Positions 41,307 to 51,182 are shown, numbered from the stretch's first letter. The stretch is 64,000 nt of DNA from Rifleibacterium sp035352635 (GCA_035352635.1 DAOPYA010000003.1:1-64000); one strand, 5' to 3'. Notes: generated by a model not told the origin, from the letters alone. Made by a program: numbers and translations.

Positions 41307-42167
41307 ATGCTCAAAAAGCTCACCCAGTTCTATCACCCGAAAACCATAGAAGAAGCCTGTCTGTTTCTGGGCAACAAAGAACAGAAGACTGCCATCATCG
41401 CCGGTGGCACTTCAGAAGCTCTGCGTCAGGACAACAGCATCGAAGCACTGGTCGATATTTCTCAGGTCAAAGAACTGGCTTATATCAACAAAGACACAGC
41501 CTTTTTTCGAATTGGCGCCGGCACACCGGTTCAGGACATCTACAAATCAGCTGCCCTTACGGGCCCAAGTGGCAACCTGCTCAAAACTGCCGCCGGAAAA
41601 ATTGGTTCAACCCTGCTGCGCAACTCAATTACCGCCGGTGGCAACCTTGCCGCCATTTTTCCATGGTCAGATATGCCGCTAGTTTATATGGCTCTTGATG
41701 CCGAGATCGTCTGTCGCAAAGGCAAGCCGAAACGCACAGTGCCAGTGCAGACTATTATCGATCAGAAGGCCCCCCAGTTTCTTGATAAAGCTGAAATTAT
41801 CGCCGAAATCGCCATACCCTGTTACGGCAAAGGCACCGGCACTTCTTTTGCCAAGCTGGTTAAAACTGCCAACGATTATTCAATGGCCACCGTTGCCACC
41901 AGGCTTTCAATTAAAAACGGCCTGATCGAGCAGGTTCGCATCGCAATAAATGCGATCACCGCTTCGCCGGTTCGCTGCCTCGAAGCCGAAAAGATGCTCA
42001 CCGGCCAGAAACCTGGCGCCGAACTGCTGGCAGCCGCTGCGAAAAAAGCCGCCGACTCTCTCACCATCCGCAAAGATTTCAGGGCCAGTCGCGAGTATCG
42101 CAAGGAAGTCTGTGAAGTCATGATTCGCAGGGCTCTCGGCGAAGCTCTCGAAAAAGCCGGCAAGTAA
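41307..42167 (+). CDS. Molybdenum hydroxylase, FAD-binding subunit
   Basis: The 286-residue flavoprotein belongs to the CoxM/XdhB family. FAD contacts are IIAGGTSEALR and GSTLLRNSITAGGNLA (the TxGGN-like motif), and a C-terminal CO_deh_flav_C domain follows (about residues 170-280). It takes electrons from the iron-sulfur subunit and passes them to an acceptor. AAGGAGGG precedes the ATG. The next gene starts 11 bp downstream, so the three subunits are one operon. Confidence 0.9.
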   Translation: MLKKLTQFYHPKTIEEACLFLGNKEQKTAIIAGGTSEALRQDNSIEALVDISQVKELAYINKDTAFFRIGAGTPVQDIYKSAALTGPSGNLLKTAAGKIGSTLLRNSITAGGNLAAIFPWSDMPLVYMALDAEIVCRKGKPKRTVPVQTIIDQKAPQFLDKAEIIAEIAIPCYGKGTGTSFAKLVKTANDYSMATVATRLSIKNGLIEQVRIAINAITASPVRCLEAEKMLTGQKPGAELLAAAAKKAADSLTIRKDFRASREYRKEVCEVMIRRALGEALEKAGK

Positions 42168-42178
42168 GGAGAACATCA

Positions 42179-42667
42179 GTGAAACTTAATACGAAAATTA
42201 ATGGCAAAGCCTTTTGCCTCGAAATCCAACCCAATGCCACACTCATGGATGTCCTTCGCCAGGCAGGCATGAAAAGCGTAAAGTTTGGCTGTGGTGAAGG
42301 CAGTTGCGGCTCATGCGCCGTCATGATTGACGGTCGCCCCCGCAATTCATGCATCACTCTGGCCGGCTGCGCTGAAGGCGCCGAAATCCTGACCGTTGAA
42401 GGCATGGGAAACCCCGAGAATCCGCATGTTTTGCAAAAAGCCTTTGTAGACACTGGTTCGACCCAGTGCGGTTACTGCAACCCGGGTTCGCTGATCGCGG
42501 CCAAAGCATTGCTCGACAAAAACCCGAATCCGACTGCCGAAGACGTAAAAGACGCTCTTGACGGCAATCTGTGCCGCTGCACTGGCTATGTCAAGAGAAT
42601 TGACGCAGTTCTTCAGGCTGCTGCCGAATCCAAAAAGACTACCAAGAGCACCCGAGGTAAAAAATAA
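42179..42667 (+). CDS. Molybdenum hydroxylase, [2Fe-2S] subunit
   Basis: The 162-residue protein has the two [2Fe-2S] domains of the CoxS/XdhC-type small subunit: a plant-type site CGEGSCGSCAVMIDG with a later Cys in RNSC, and the helical site TQCGYCNPGS with GNLCRCTGY. The start is GTG with AAGGAG upstream. The last 14 residues (KKTTKSTRGKK) are strongly basic, which is unusual and echoes the tails of the large subunit. Its last base overlaps the next gene's ATG (taATG). Confidence 0.93.
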   Translation: MKLNTKINGKAFCLEIQPNATLMDVLRQAGMKSVKFGCGEGSCGSCAVMIDGRPRNSCITLAGCAEGAEILTVEGMGNPENPHVLQKAFVDTGSTQCGYCNPGSLIAAKALLDKNPNPTAEDVKDALDGNLCRCTGYVKRIDAVLQAAAESKKTTKSTRGKK

Positions 42668-45225
42668 TGGCAAAGACCGCAAAAAAAGAAACCCCAAAAA
42701 AAGCCGCGCCGGCCGCCAAGGTAGCCGCTGTGTCTCCGATTCCCGAATCTCCACTCTTTTTTGAAAAACCCGAAAAATTCAATCAGGTCAATCACAGTCT
42801 GACCAAAATTGATTCAATGGGTCTGGTCTGCGGCCAGCAAAAGTATGTTGCCGATATCGACCTGCCCAATCTTCTGCACATCAAGGTTCTGGGCAGCCCC
42901 CACGCTCACGCCGTTATCAAAAGCATCGACGTTGAAGACGCCAGAAAGATGCCAGGCGTTGTTGCAGTTTTCACCTACAAAGACGTTCCGAGAATACCGC
43001 GAACCACCGCCGGGCAGGGTTTTCCTGAACCCTCCCCCTATGACACCTATCTGCTCGACAGCAAAGTTCGTTTTGTGGGCGACCGTGTGGCGATAGTTGC
43101 CGCCGAAACCCCTGAAGCAGCCAGCGAAGCCTGCACAAAAATCAAAGTTCAGTATCAGGTTCTCAAGGCAGTTCTCGACCCCGAAAAAGCCCGTGATAAA
43201 GATGCCCCCATCATTCACGACGAAAAAGATTGCCGCGTTCCCATACCTATTTTCTACGATCCGAAACATAACCACTGCTCGCACGTCGAAACGGCGGTCG
43301 GTGATGTTAAGAAGGGTTTCAAGCAGGCTGACGTAGTACTCGAAAAAACCTACTACCCCCATTACGCGCAGCATTGCCCGATTGAACCACACATCTGCAT
43401 CGGTTACCTCGACGAGAATGATCGTCTGGTGCTGCGAACTTCGACCCAGGTTCCATTTCATGCCCGCCGCATCACCGCTCAGACCCTCGGAATCCCGGTC
43501 AAAAAAATCAGAGTAATCAAACCCCGCATCGGCGGCGGTTTCGGCACGAAGCAGGAAGTTTTGCTCGAAGACGTTTGCGGCCTGGTGGCTCTCAAAACCA
43601 GAAGACCATGCGTCTGGGCGTTGACCCGCGCCGAAGAATTCATGGCAGCACGCACCCGCCACCCGATGGTCGTCACCATTCAGAGCGGCGTCAAAAAAAA
43701 TGGCACGATTACCGCCATTTCAATGCGCATCATCAGCAACACCGGTGCTTACGGTTCCCATGGCCTGACGGTTCTCAGCAACTGCGGCTCGAAAGTTCTG
43801 CCTCTCTACCGCGCTGACAACATTGAATTCATCGGCGACACAGTTTATACCAACCTGCCGGTCGGCGGAGCCTATCGCGGCTACGGCGCTACCCAGGCTG
43901 CCTTTGCCATGGAATGCCAGATGGATGAGATGGCCGAAGCAATCGGCATGGACCCGATCAAGTTCCGTCAGATGAACCACATCAAGGAAGGTGAGTCTTC
44001 ACCGATCTTCAAAGCCCTCGGCGAAGGTCGCGAAGGCGTCGATATGGCCATTGGTTCTTGCGGGCTGAGCAAATGCATAACCGAAGGCATGAAGCACATC
44101 GACTGGGCAAAAAAATACGGCAAACCTGGTAACGGCACCAAACGACGCGGTCTTGGCATGTGCTGCCTTATGCAGGGCAGTTCGATTCCCGAGATTGATA
44201 TGGGCGCGGTCTTCATTAAAATGAACGAAGACGGTTCATTCAATATGCTGCTGGGCGCCACCGACCTCGGAACTGGCTCTGACACTGTCTTAGGCCAGAT
44301 CGCAGCCGAAACCATTGGCTGCAAACTGACCGACATGCTGGTTTACAGCTCAGACACCGATATGACCCCATTCGACGTTGGCGCTTATGCCTCTTCAACC
44401 ACTTATCTGACCGGTGGTGCAGTAATTAACTGTGCTAAAAAGGTTCGAGAACAGATTGTTGCGGTTGCTGCCAGCATAATGGGCGAAAAATCCGAAGATA
44501 TAAGCATCGATGACGGCATCTGCTACGGAAAAGGGCGCAAGAACAAGGTTACTTTCGGCCAGGTCTGCAATTATGCAATGTATGAACACAAGCAGTTTCA
44601 GATTGGTGCCATCGGCAGTCATATCAGTCATGCATCGCCACCGCCTTTCTCGGCGCACTTTGCTGAAGTCGAAGTTGACACCGAGACCGGTGAAGTCAAA
44701 TTGCTCAAATACGTAGCCGGCGTCGACTGTGGCACCGCTATCAACCCACAGCTTGCTGACGGCCAGACTCAAGGCGCCTGCATGAACGGTATCAGTTTCG
44801 CCCTCACCGAAGAGTACATCTTCGATGAAAACGGCCGTATGCTGAACCCGAATTTTGGCAACTACAAGATCTGGAGCACCAAAGACATGCCTGAACTCGT
44901 CACTTTCCTGGTGCCGACCTATGAAAAGACCGGCCCCTACGGTGCGAAGAGCGTCAGCGAAATCAGCATCAACGGCGCACTGCCAGCCATCGGCAATGCC
45001 ATCAAGAACGCAGTCGGCATCAGGCTCACCCGGCCTCCTTATACCGCTGAAAAAGTTCTGACTGCAATGAAAGAACTCAATAAATCTGCCAAGGTCACCG
45101 GCAAAGCCGCCCCGAAGGCAGCCAGCGCTGCAAAAGCCGTTAAAGCCAAGGCCGAAAAGCCAGCCGTCAAAGCGGCTAAGGCCCCCGCCAAAAGCGCAGC
45201 ACCCGTAAAGAAGGCAAAAAAGTAG
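42667..45225 (+). CDS. Molybdenum hydroxylase, molybdopterin-binding large subunit with Lys/Ala-rich tails
   Basis: The 852-residue protein is the large subunit of a xanthine-dehydrogenase-family enzyme. Cofactor motifs include IGGGFGTKQE, GGAYRGYGATQAAF and the C-terminal GAKSVSEISINGAL carrying the catalytic Glu. The AYRGYG loop is not the AYxCSFR of form I CO dehydrogenase, so CO is unlikely; an aromatic or aldehyde substrate is more probable. Residues 1-25 and the last 45 are Lys/Ala/Pro-rich, histone H1-like, and lie outside the catalytic core. No XdhC-type chaperone or MobA gene is in the window. Confidence 0.92.
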   Translation: MAKTAKKETPKKAAPAAKVAAVSPIPESPLFFEKPEKFNQVNHSLTKIDSMGLVCGQQKYVADIDLPNLLHIKVLGSPHAHAVIKSIDVEDARKMPGVVAVFTYKDVPRIPRTTAGQGFPEPSPYDTYLLDSKVRFVGDRVAIVAAETPEAASEACTKIKVQYQVLKAVLDPEKARDKDAPIIHDEKDCRVPIPIFYDPKHNHCSHVETAVGDVKKGFKQADVVLEKTYYPHYAQHCPIEPHICIGYLDENDRLVLRTSTQVPFHARRITAQTLGIPVKKIRVIKPRIGGGFGTKQEVLLEDVCGLVALKTRRPCVWALTRAEEFMAARTRHPMVVTIQSGVKKNGTITAISMRIISNTGAYGSHGLTVLSNCGSKVLPLYRADNIEFIGDTVYTNLPVGGAYRGYGATQAAFAMECQMDEMAEAIGMDPIKFRQMNHIKEGESSPIFKALGEGREGVDMAIGSCGLSKCITEGMKHIDWAKKYGKPGNGTKRRGLGMCCLMQGSSIPEIDMGAVFIKMNEDGSFNMLLGATDLGTGSDTVLGQIAAETIGCKLTDMLVYSSDTDMTPFDVGAYASSTTYLTGGAVINCAKKVREQIVAVAASIMGEKSEDISIDDGICYGKGRKNKVTFGQVCNYAMYEHKQFQIGAIGSHISHASPPPFSAHFAEVEVDTETGEVKLLKYVAGVDCGTAINPQLADGQTQGACMNGISFALTEEYIFDENGRMLNPNFGNYKIWSTKDMPELVTFLVPTYEKTGPYGAKSVSEISINGALPAIGNAIKNAVGIRLTRPPYTAEKVLTAMKELNKSAKVTGKAAPKAASAAKAVKAKAEKPAVKAAKAPAKSAAPVKKAKK

Positions 45226-45263
45226 CTCCCCGGAGCAATAAAACCCCAGAATCAATACAATAT

Positions 45264-45295
45264 TCAGCCCGGCCGTCATGGCCGGGCTGATTTTA
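45264..45295 (+). terminator. Intrinsic terminator of the molybdenum hydroxylase operon
   Basis: TCAGCCCGGCC / GGCCGGGCTGA stem, 5-nt loop, followed by TTTTAT. It is 39 bp after the operon's last stop. Confidence 0.92.
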
Positions 45296-45495
45296 TCTTC
45301 CAGAGAGTGGCGACGCTCACAACAACGACTGCCGGCAATCAGGTAACTCGACTGGCAGACTGTGCCGCTTGCGAATCTTGCGCCGGTTGTGCAGTATAAA
45401 ATAATGTATTTGCCTTTTGGAAAACCCAGTTAGCCATAGACTCTTGTGATTCTTTGCATTAGAATGGTCGAAAATCGAGATTCAGGAGAATGCTG

Positions 45496-46866
45496 ATGCC
45501 CTCGAGAAATCAAGTGGGTTCGACAATCAAAAGAGCTTTGCTGGCCGCTGCGATCAGTGCATTTCTCTGTGTTCCGATCGTTTCAGAAGCACGTCTTCTG
45601 GCAGGCAGTGTCACTGAGCGCAAGCAGAATCGCAAAATCAACACGATGCTTAAATCTGCCCGGAAAAACGTGGACTCTGGCAAGATTCAGACCGCTCTTG
45701 AAGCCTACTGGAAAATTCTCGAACTCGACCCGAATGAAACTTTCGCCTACCTCGAACTCGGCGAAGTGTACGTTAATTTGAGCATTTTCGACCGGGCCAT
45801 TGAGTTGCTTGAACCCGGCCTGACAATGGCAGAGCGCGAAATGGATGCCGACACGGTCTGCTATTATTACTGTATTCTTACCAACGCGCATATTGGGCTA
45901 AACCAGATCGGCCTGGCAAACAAATCTTTGTTGAAGGCAGCAGAAGCTTCACCTGCCAACCCGATGCCACGCAAAGTCATGGGTGACATCTATCTGGCAA
46001 ATGACCGCATCGCTGACGCCATGAAGGCCTATCGCAAAGCCGTCGAACTCGACCCCGCCTACCAGCCGGCCGCCGAAAAACTTGGTGAACTGGTTGCAAA
46101 ATATGGTGACCAGCCCCCGGCAAAAACCCGCGACAAAAAAGTCATTCAGGCCAAAGCCGAAAAACTGCCCACAGCAAAAGTATCAGCCGGGGCAACTGTT
46201 GCCACCCGGCCCACAGTCACACCCGCTTCATCAGCGTTAAAAAAAGTTCCAGCCGCTGACCCGACACCAGAAACACCCACGCGCCCTGCCACTAAAGAAC
46301 CAGTATCCAAACCCCCCGTGGTTGCATCGGTTGCCAGCACTGTATCACCGCTCCTGCCGGCATCAGCAACCATAAATGCGCCGGCTGGCGAGACTGCCCC
46401 GCCACGCCCCATGCCCGAAGTGTCGCCCGTCAAGCCCCCAGCCACCCAGACAGCCGTAGCAGATCCCGGTTCCAGACCGATGCCCGTCGCAGTGGCTAAC
46501 CCAACGGTTGGCTCAACTGCTGCCGCACTTGCTGGTTCAGTATCTCAGGCCTCCAACGCATCAGCATCAGCCAGTATCACCGCCGATGCCGCCGAAGTCG
46601 AAAACCAGCTTGACAAGCTGTTAGCAGGCACGCCCGAAGAAAAAAGTGCCGCTACAAGCTTTTTTGTGAGGCTCGAAGAAAAAGGGCTGACCGAGATCGA
46701 AGAGTTGCTTTATGACCCTGACCCAGAAGTCAGGGTTCTGGCAGTGCGAACTCTCATCGAATTCAAGGCCTTCGGCCAGCGGGTCAAGACCATGCTTCAA
46801 GATGCCAGTGAAGACCCTGATCCTCTGGTGATCGAAGAAATCAACAGCGCCCTGCAGAAGCTTTAA
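45496..46866 (+). CDS. Exported TPR protein with Pro/Ala-rich linker and C-terminal HEAT repeats
   Basis: The protein of about 456 residues has a signal peptide (ALLAAAISAFLCVPIVSEA). TPR-like repeats cover about residues 45-195 (KIQTALEAYWKILELDPNE, ADAMKAYRKAVELDPAYQP). A Pro/Ala/Thr-rich linker spans about 205-370, and HEAT-like repeats close the protein (DPDPEVRVLAVRTLIEF, SEDPDPLVIEEINSAL). The start at 45496 has AGGAG at good spacing. It has no neighbouring partner in the same operon. A periplasmic scaffold is the likely role. Confidence 0.78.
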   Translation: MPSRNQVGSTIKRALLAAAISAFLCVPIVSEARLLAGSVTERKQNRKINTMLKSARKNVDSGKIQTALEAYWKILELDPNETFAYLELGEVYVNLSIFDRAIELLEPGLTMAEREMDADTVCYYYCILTNAHIGLNQIGLANKSLLKAAEASPANPMPRKVMGDIYLANDRIADAMKAYRKAVELDPAYQPAAEKLGELVAKYGDQPPAKTRDKKVIQAKAEKLPTAKVSAGATVATRPTVTPASSALKKVPAADPTPETPTRPATKEPVSKPPVVASVASTVSPLLPASATINAPAGETAPPRPMPEVSPVKPPATQTAVADPGSRPMPVAVANPTVGSTAAALAGSVSQASNASASASITADAAEVENQLDKLLAGTPEEKSAATSFFVRLEEKGLTEIEELLYDPDPEVRVLAVRTLIEFKAFGQRVKTMLQDASEDPDPLVIEEINSALQKL

Positions 46867-46897
46867 TCTGCAAGGCGCGGTAATGCGCTTCGAACGC

Positions 46898-46937
46898 AAA
46901 AAAATCGCCCCGCGGGTTAGCGCGGGGCGATTTTTTT
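46898..46937. terminator. Strong bidirectional terminator
   Basis: A 17-bp perfect stem AAAAAAATCGCCCCGCG / CGCGGGGCGATTTTTTT with a 6-nt loop lies between the convergent TPR/HEAT gene and the 903-residue gene. It works in both directions. Confidence 0.95.
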
Positions 46938-46953
46938 AACAGTTACTCAGCAA

Positions 46954-49665
46954 TCAGTCACCAGCCGGAATAACAGCTGAATCAAGATTGAGGGCTTCGG
47001 GTTCTTCGACGCTATAGGGGTGGAAAACGCCGTTGTATAGTTCTGAATTATCAGATTCAGAGAGGCCCATGTTCATCTGCACATCGTCTTTGATCTTTTC
47101 GAAAGCCAGAATGATTTCTTTGTAGCCTTCGAGTTCGGTGTTCAGGTCGCTCAGAAGGTTTTTCGGATGATAGCCATCTTTGCTGAAGAAGATGAACTTT
47201 TTGCGGGTATCAGAATTTGAATCATCGGCGACTTCAGTGAAGTCTTCGACTTCGTTCATATAGAGATTGGTGAATTTTTCGAGTTCTTCATAGGCCGGGT
47301 ACAGGTCTGAGAGCCAGTCAAAGAAGGTTTTGCCCTTCACGTCAAGGAAAGTGCCTTCTTTAAGAAACTTGGCAATATCATAGTTGGTGAATTCTTTGCT
47401 GAAGTCATCCATGGCGGCACGTTTTTCGTCGCCAAGTTCGCGCATCATCACGGCAGTGTCGAGGTTTTTCTTGATGGTGGCTACCATGAGAACCACTTCG
47501 GCGGCTTTCTGGCTAACCGAGATCGGGTCATAGGTCAGAGCTTTTTCGATGTCGGTGAGATAGATCTTGATGATATTTCGCGGGGTTTCTTTGCCATTAG
47601 CCTTGTTCCAGCGCCAGCCGAAAGCTTTCTGGCAATCTTTCATCAGGTCTTTGTGCTCACGTTCAGGGTCAATGTTATAGCATTCAACGAGGCGACCCAG
47701 AGCCTTGCGCATTTTCTGGGAGTATTTGAGGTGCTCGTTGCGGATGAAATCAACCATTTTGTCGCTGTCTTTGATACCGGCCTTGACCTGTTCGCGGGCA
47801 GCCTTGATCTGTTCTTTGAAGAACATCATTTCTTTGACGCCAATCTGGAAGGCATCACTATTGAAGGCCTGGATAAGAAGGTCTTCGTTCCAGGCACCGG
47901 TGTCGATGCCGACCAGCGGGATGTAATTGAAGGGAGACTGCTCTATGCGCAGACCAACTACGTCAAAGATGCCACCATGATATTTGTTGGCGGTGATCCA
48001 GTTCTGATATTTTTTGATCAGAACGTAGTCAGGGTTAAAGAACACTTTGAGAATATTGTATTCATCGATAGTCTTCTTGTAATCACGTGACTGAATCTTG
48101 TCGCCTGCCCAGCTGACATAGGTCATCGGGTTGATTGCATGACCAACTTTGCCCCAGAAACCGCGGTTTTTGGCCTTTTCAGATTCCACTTCGGTCGGTT
48201 TCCATGACATGTAGTCGGCTTTCATGGTCCAGAGTTCCTGTAGGCGTTCCATGCCGAAGTCGGGCAGTGAGAAGCCCTTGCGGCTGTAATAGCTCATCAG
48301 CACGCCCTGTTTTTCGAGTTCGGCATAAACACGCAGATTCTTTTCGTGAATTGCTTTCTGTTCTTCGTCTGAAGGGGCCTGACTCTTCACGAAATCGCCG
48401 TAGTGGTTCTCGGTAACAAGCAGAGCTGCAGCCTTTTCTTCGGCTTTCAGCTGCCCGCGGTTATCGTAGAAAGACTTAAATTCAGGGTCGTTTTCGTAGA
48501 GATACCAGTATGAATTCTTGTAGGCGGCTTTCCAGCGCTTGTTGTATTTGCCGAGCTGGTCACCAAGGGTCGTAACCAGAGCCCACACAAGCGCAATGGC
48601 ACCGATAACCTGCCCGACCACCGGAATACAGAACATGGCGATCAGGGTTGCGGTACCAAGCGCGAGGCCGACATAGTTTTTAACGAGTGAATAAGAGTTG
48701 TAGCGACCGCCCTGGCGGTCTTCGGACTTGATGATGCCATAAGAATCAAGGGCAATACCGACAACACACAGGCCGATGCCAACGGTGTGGCCCCAACCCT
48801 TGGCGTCGCCAATGACCGTAGCGCCTTTATTGGTGCTGATACCGGCTTTTTTAGCAACTTTGCGATAGGTTTCGACATTTTCGAGACCGGTTTTGCGGGC
48901 TACCCAACGCCAGTATGAATAAAAACCTTCGCCCGGGCCGGCTTTGTAGCCGCATGGAGGTGCCATGTGACTGAGGAAAGTGCCAACATTCTTGGCGCTG
49001 AAAGTTTTCTGGGCTTTGGATGCGAGGTCGCCCATCTTCTGGAAACCGCTCATCAGATTCGCTTTGCGCTGAATGAAGCCAACGCCTTTTTTGTAAAGGC
49101 GCGTATTTCCGATGGCGTCACCAGTGAATTTGGCGGCGGTTGAAACCTTCTGCATGGCCCATTTGGCACCACGGGCCACACCCGAGTTAGCAACTGCCTG
49201 GGTAGCGGTTTCCATGCCGGCAAGAACTTTGAGAGCCGGCTGCGAGTGAACCAGAAACGAAAATGCCATGGTCGCTTTTGAAGCAGCCATACAAACGGCT
49301 TTAAAATAGTATGGGGTATTGGTGAAATGAGGCGACATGTCGCTGAGCGTGCTGTAGAAACTGAACACGTCAGTACAACCGTCGTCCATCATGGCGTAGG
49401 CACCAGAAATACTGGTCATCCATTCGCCCCAGGCGATGGCCTCAGCCTCTTCTTTGGTGCGACCACGCAACGAGAGCATGTATTCTAGATAATCAGCGGG
49501 CGCGACAATTTCGTTGATATCTTCGATGCCCTCAATGCCTTCAGTATTCAGAATCGGCTGCGGAACATCATCGTTAGCAAAAGCCACATTGATGACGAAC
49601 GGCTCAAATGCCAGCCAGAAAGCCAGAAAGAATATCAGCAAATTATAACGACCACGAATCTTCAT
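46954..49665 (-). CDS. Large exported protein of unknown function
   Basis: I do not recognise this 903-residue protein. It has a signal-like N-terminus (LLIFFLAFWLAFEPFVINVAFA) and a helix-rich first third (KVLAGMETATQAVANSGVARGA). Near residues 285-365 lies a Gly/Ala/Val-rich hydrophobic stretch (GLALGTATLIAMF, CIPVVGQVIGAIALVWALV) that could form a membrane hairpin. The long remainder is Lys/Glu/Asp-rich and helical (FKEQIKAAREQVKAGIKDSD). The hydrophobic pair resembles regions seen in polymorphic toxins, but no toxin or immunity domain is recognisable. GGAGGG precedes the ATG. It is monocistronic. Confidence 0.65.
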   Translation of the reverse strand: MKIRGRYNLLIFFLAFWLAFEPFVINVAFANDDVPQPILNTEGIEGIEDINEIVAPADYLEYMLSLRGRTKEEAEAIAWGEWMTSISGAYAMMDDGCTDVFSFYSTLSDMSPHFTNTPYYFKAVCMAASKATMAFSFLVHSQPALKVLAGMETATQAVANSGVARGAKWAMQKVSTAAKFTGDAIGNTRLYKKGVGFIQRKANLMSGFQKMGDLASKAQKTFSAKNVGTFLSHMAPPCGYKAGPGEGFYSYWRWVARKTGLENVETYRKVAKKAGISTNKGATVIGDAKGWGHTVGIGLCVVGIALDSYGIIKSEDRQGGRYNSYSLVKNYVGLALGTATLIAMFCIPVVGQVIGAIALVWALVTTLGDQLGKYNKRWKAAYKNSYWYLYENDPEFKSFYDNRGQLKAEEKAAALLVTENHYGDFVKSQAPSDEEQKAIHEKNLRVYAELEKQGVLMSYYSRKGFSLPDFGMERLQELWTMKADYMSWKPTEVESEKAKNRGFWGKVGHAINPMTYVSWAGDKIQSRDYKKTIDEYNILKVFFNPDYVLIKKYQNWITANKYHGGIFDVVGLRIEQSPFNYIPLVGIDTGAWNEDLLIQAFNSDAFQIGVKEMMFFKEQIKAAREQVKAGIKDSDKMVDFIRNEHLKYSQKMRKALGRLVECYNIDPEREHKDLMKDCQKAFGWRWNKANGKETPRNIIKIYLTDIEKALTYDPISVSQKAAEVVLMVATIKKNLDTAVMMRELGDEKRAAMDDFSKEFTNYDIAKFLKEGTFLDVKGKTFFDWLSDLYPAYEELEKFTNLYMNEVEDFTEVADDSNSDTRKKFIFFSKDGYHPKNLLSDLNTELEGYKEIILAFEKIKDDVQMNMGLSESDNSELYNGVFHPYSVEEPEALNLDSAVIPAGD

Positions 49666-49752
49666 AATGCCCTCCCATTGACGACATACATCACAAGTGT
49701 ACAGCTACAATAATACCTCAATTGTAACAGATAAGTTTTGCAAACCGTAACC

Positions 49753-51075
49753 CTATTCTGACGATTCACCGGTCAGCATGTTTTCCTGGCAGGCAACCAC
49801 GTATGTACAGGCCAGATCGCCAGTAACGTTGTTCATGGTTTCAAACATGTCAAGAATCGGGTTGATGCCGAGAGCAAAGGCAACCACCTGCGAAACCTGC
49901 ATTTCATTGAGGCCCATGCTGTTAAGAATAATAAACAGCAGCATCAGGCTGCCACCCGGAATACCACCGGCACCAACCGCAGCCAGAACCGTGGTGAACA
50001 CCAGAACAACCAGGTCACCAAAACCCAGCTGAATGCCGAAAATATTGGCAGCCAGAATAGCAAACATTGGCAGGTGAATACAGACGCCATCCATGTTCAC
50101 GGTCGAGCCGAGCGGCAGTGAGAAATCGGCGAGTTCGCGCCTGATCTGCAAAGCGTCAGCGGCCTTGAGAGTTACCGGCAGAGTCGCACCAGAACTTCGG
50201 GTGACAAAGGCGGTTATCATTGCTTCCTGGGCATATTTAAAAAAGCGCAACGGACTCGAATTGGTCAGAAGTTTGATCATCAGTGAGTAAACAATCAAGA
50301 TCATCATTATGATCCCGCAGATGACGCCAAGACCGATGTTAAGATACGGGCCAGCCAGCTCAGGGCCGTGTTGTGTAAAGTTGACAATCGTCAACGCCAG
50401 AATGCCAATCGGTGCGTAGTCCATGATCCAGTCAACCATGACAAATAAAATGCGATTTATGGCCGAAGCGGTTGCCGGCATGGCAGTCAGGGCATCGGTA
50501 TCGGCATCTCTTTTGCCTTCATCGGCGGCATCGAGCAGCACCCGCAGAGCCAGACCGGCCAGAATCGCAAAGACGATCACCGCCAGGAAGTTTCCCTCGG
50601 CAAGGGCTTTAAAGGGATTCTCGAACATGCTCATAAAAACAGCGGTCAAAGAAGTGGCTCCGGCAGCGGAAACTGCTGGAATACCTGCGGCCGCTGCCTC
50701 ACCCGTTGAAAGTTGCATGCCATCGCGCCCGGGGTTGATGCCGAGGGCAAATAAAGTGCCAATTAACGCCGCGAAGAAAGATGTGGCCATATAGAGAACA
50801 ATGACCCGCAGGCCGATGCGCCCGAATTTTTTTAACGGCAAGCTGGCGGCACCCTGAAAAAGAGAGAAGAAAATCAGCGGCACAACGATCATCTTAAGCA
50901 TTTTAACAAGAACCAGGCCGAACGGTGACAACCAGGCGTCGAGGCTCCCCTTGAGGGCAACACCGTAATTTGCTTCGGCATACCAGCAAACAATGCCGGT
51001 TAGAGCGCCAATTATGAATGCGCCGAGCATGCGATAAAGAATCGGAACAGCACGATACCTGGCAATAATACCCAT
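49753..51075 (-). CDS. Dicarboxylate/amino-acid:cation symporter (DAACS family)
   Basis: This membrane protein of about 440 residues belongs to the GltP/DctA family. Its landmarks are the HP1-like TRSSGATLPVTLKAA, the TM7 motif SLPLGSTVNMDG, HP2-like AAVGAGGIPGGSLMLL and the final LGINPILDMFETMNNVTGD. It imports C4-dicarboxylates, glutamate or aspartate with Na+ or H+. The ATG at 51075 has GAGGTG upstream, so the in-frame TTG at 51078 is less likely. The region after NMDG (VCIHLPMF) differs from the usual Thr-rich sequence, so the substrate is open. Confidence 0.93.
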   Translation of the reverse strand: MGIIARYRAVPILYRMLGAFIIGALTGIVCWYAEANYGVALKGSLDAWLSPFGLVLVKMLKMIVVPLIFFSLFQGAASLPLKKFGRIGLRVIVLYMATSFFAALIGTLFALGINPGRDGMQLSTGEAAAAGIPAVSAAGATSLTAVFMSMFENPFKALAEGNFLAVIVFAILAGLALRVLLDAADEGKRDADTDALTAMPATASAINRILFVMVDWIMDYAPIGILALTIVNFTQHGPELAGPYLNIGLGVICGIIMMILIVYSLMIKLLTNSSPLRFFKYAQEAMITAFVTRSSGATLPVTLKAADALQIRRELADFSLPLGSTVNMDGVCIHLPMFAILAANIFGIQLGFGDLVVLVFTTVLAAVGAGGIPGGSLMLLFIILNSMGLNEMQVSQVVAFALGINPILDMFETMNNVTGDLACTYVVACQENMLTGESSE

Positions 51076-51152
51076 CAATTCACCTCGTTATCCGGCAGTT
51101 TTTCTATTTATACCACGGCCACTTCGCGCTGCCAACAAGCCCATAAAACAAA

Positions 51153-51182
51153 CGTCGGGGTTCAACATGTTGAACCCCGACG
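51153..51182 (-). terminator. 30-bp palindromic terminator
   Basis: Perfect palindrome CGTCGGGGTTCAACA / TGTTGAACCCCGACG, followed on the minus strand by TTTGTTTTAT. It terminates the lipoprotein gene at 51217. Confidence 0.85.

Noticed and set aside
42814..43662. 282-codon minus-strand frame opposite the molybdopterin subunit
   Set aside because: The plus strand encodes conserved cofactor motifs over the same bases; no family resemblance on the minus strand.
42667..45225. CO dehydrogenase (CoxL) identity
   Set aside because: The active-site loop reads AYRGYG rather than the AYxCSFR of form I CO dehydrogenase, so only a general molybdenum hydroxylase call is made.
44395..45279. 294-codon minus-strand frame opposite the molybdopterin subunit
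   Set aside because: Same reason; it is an antisense shadow running into the terminator.
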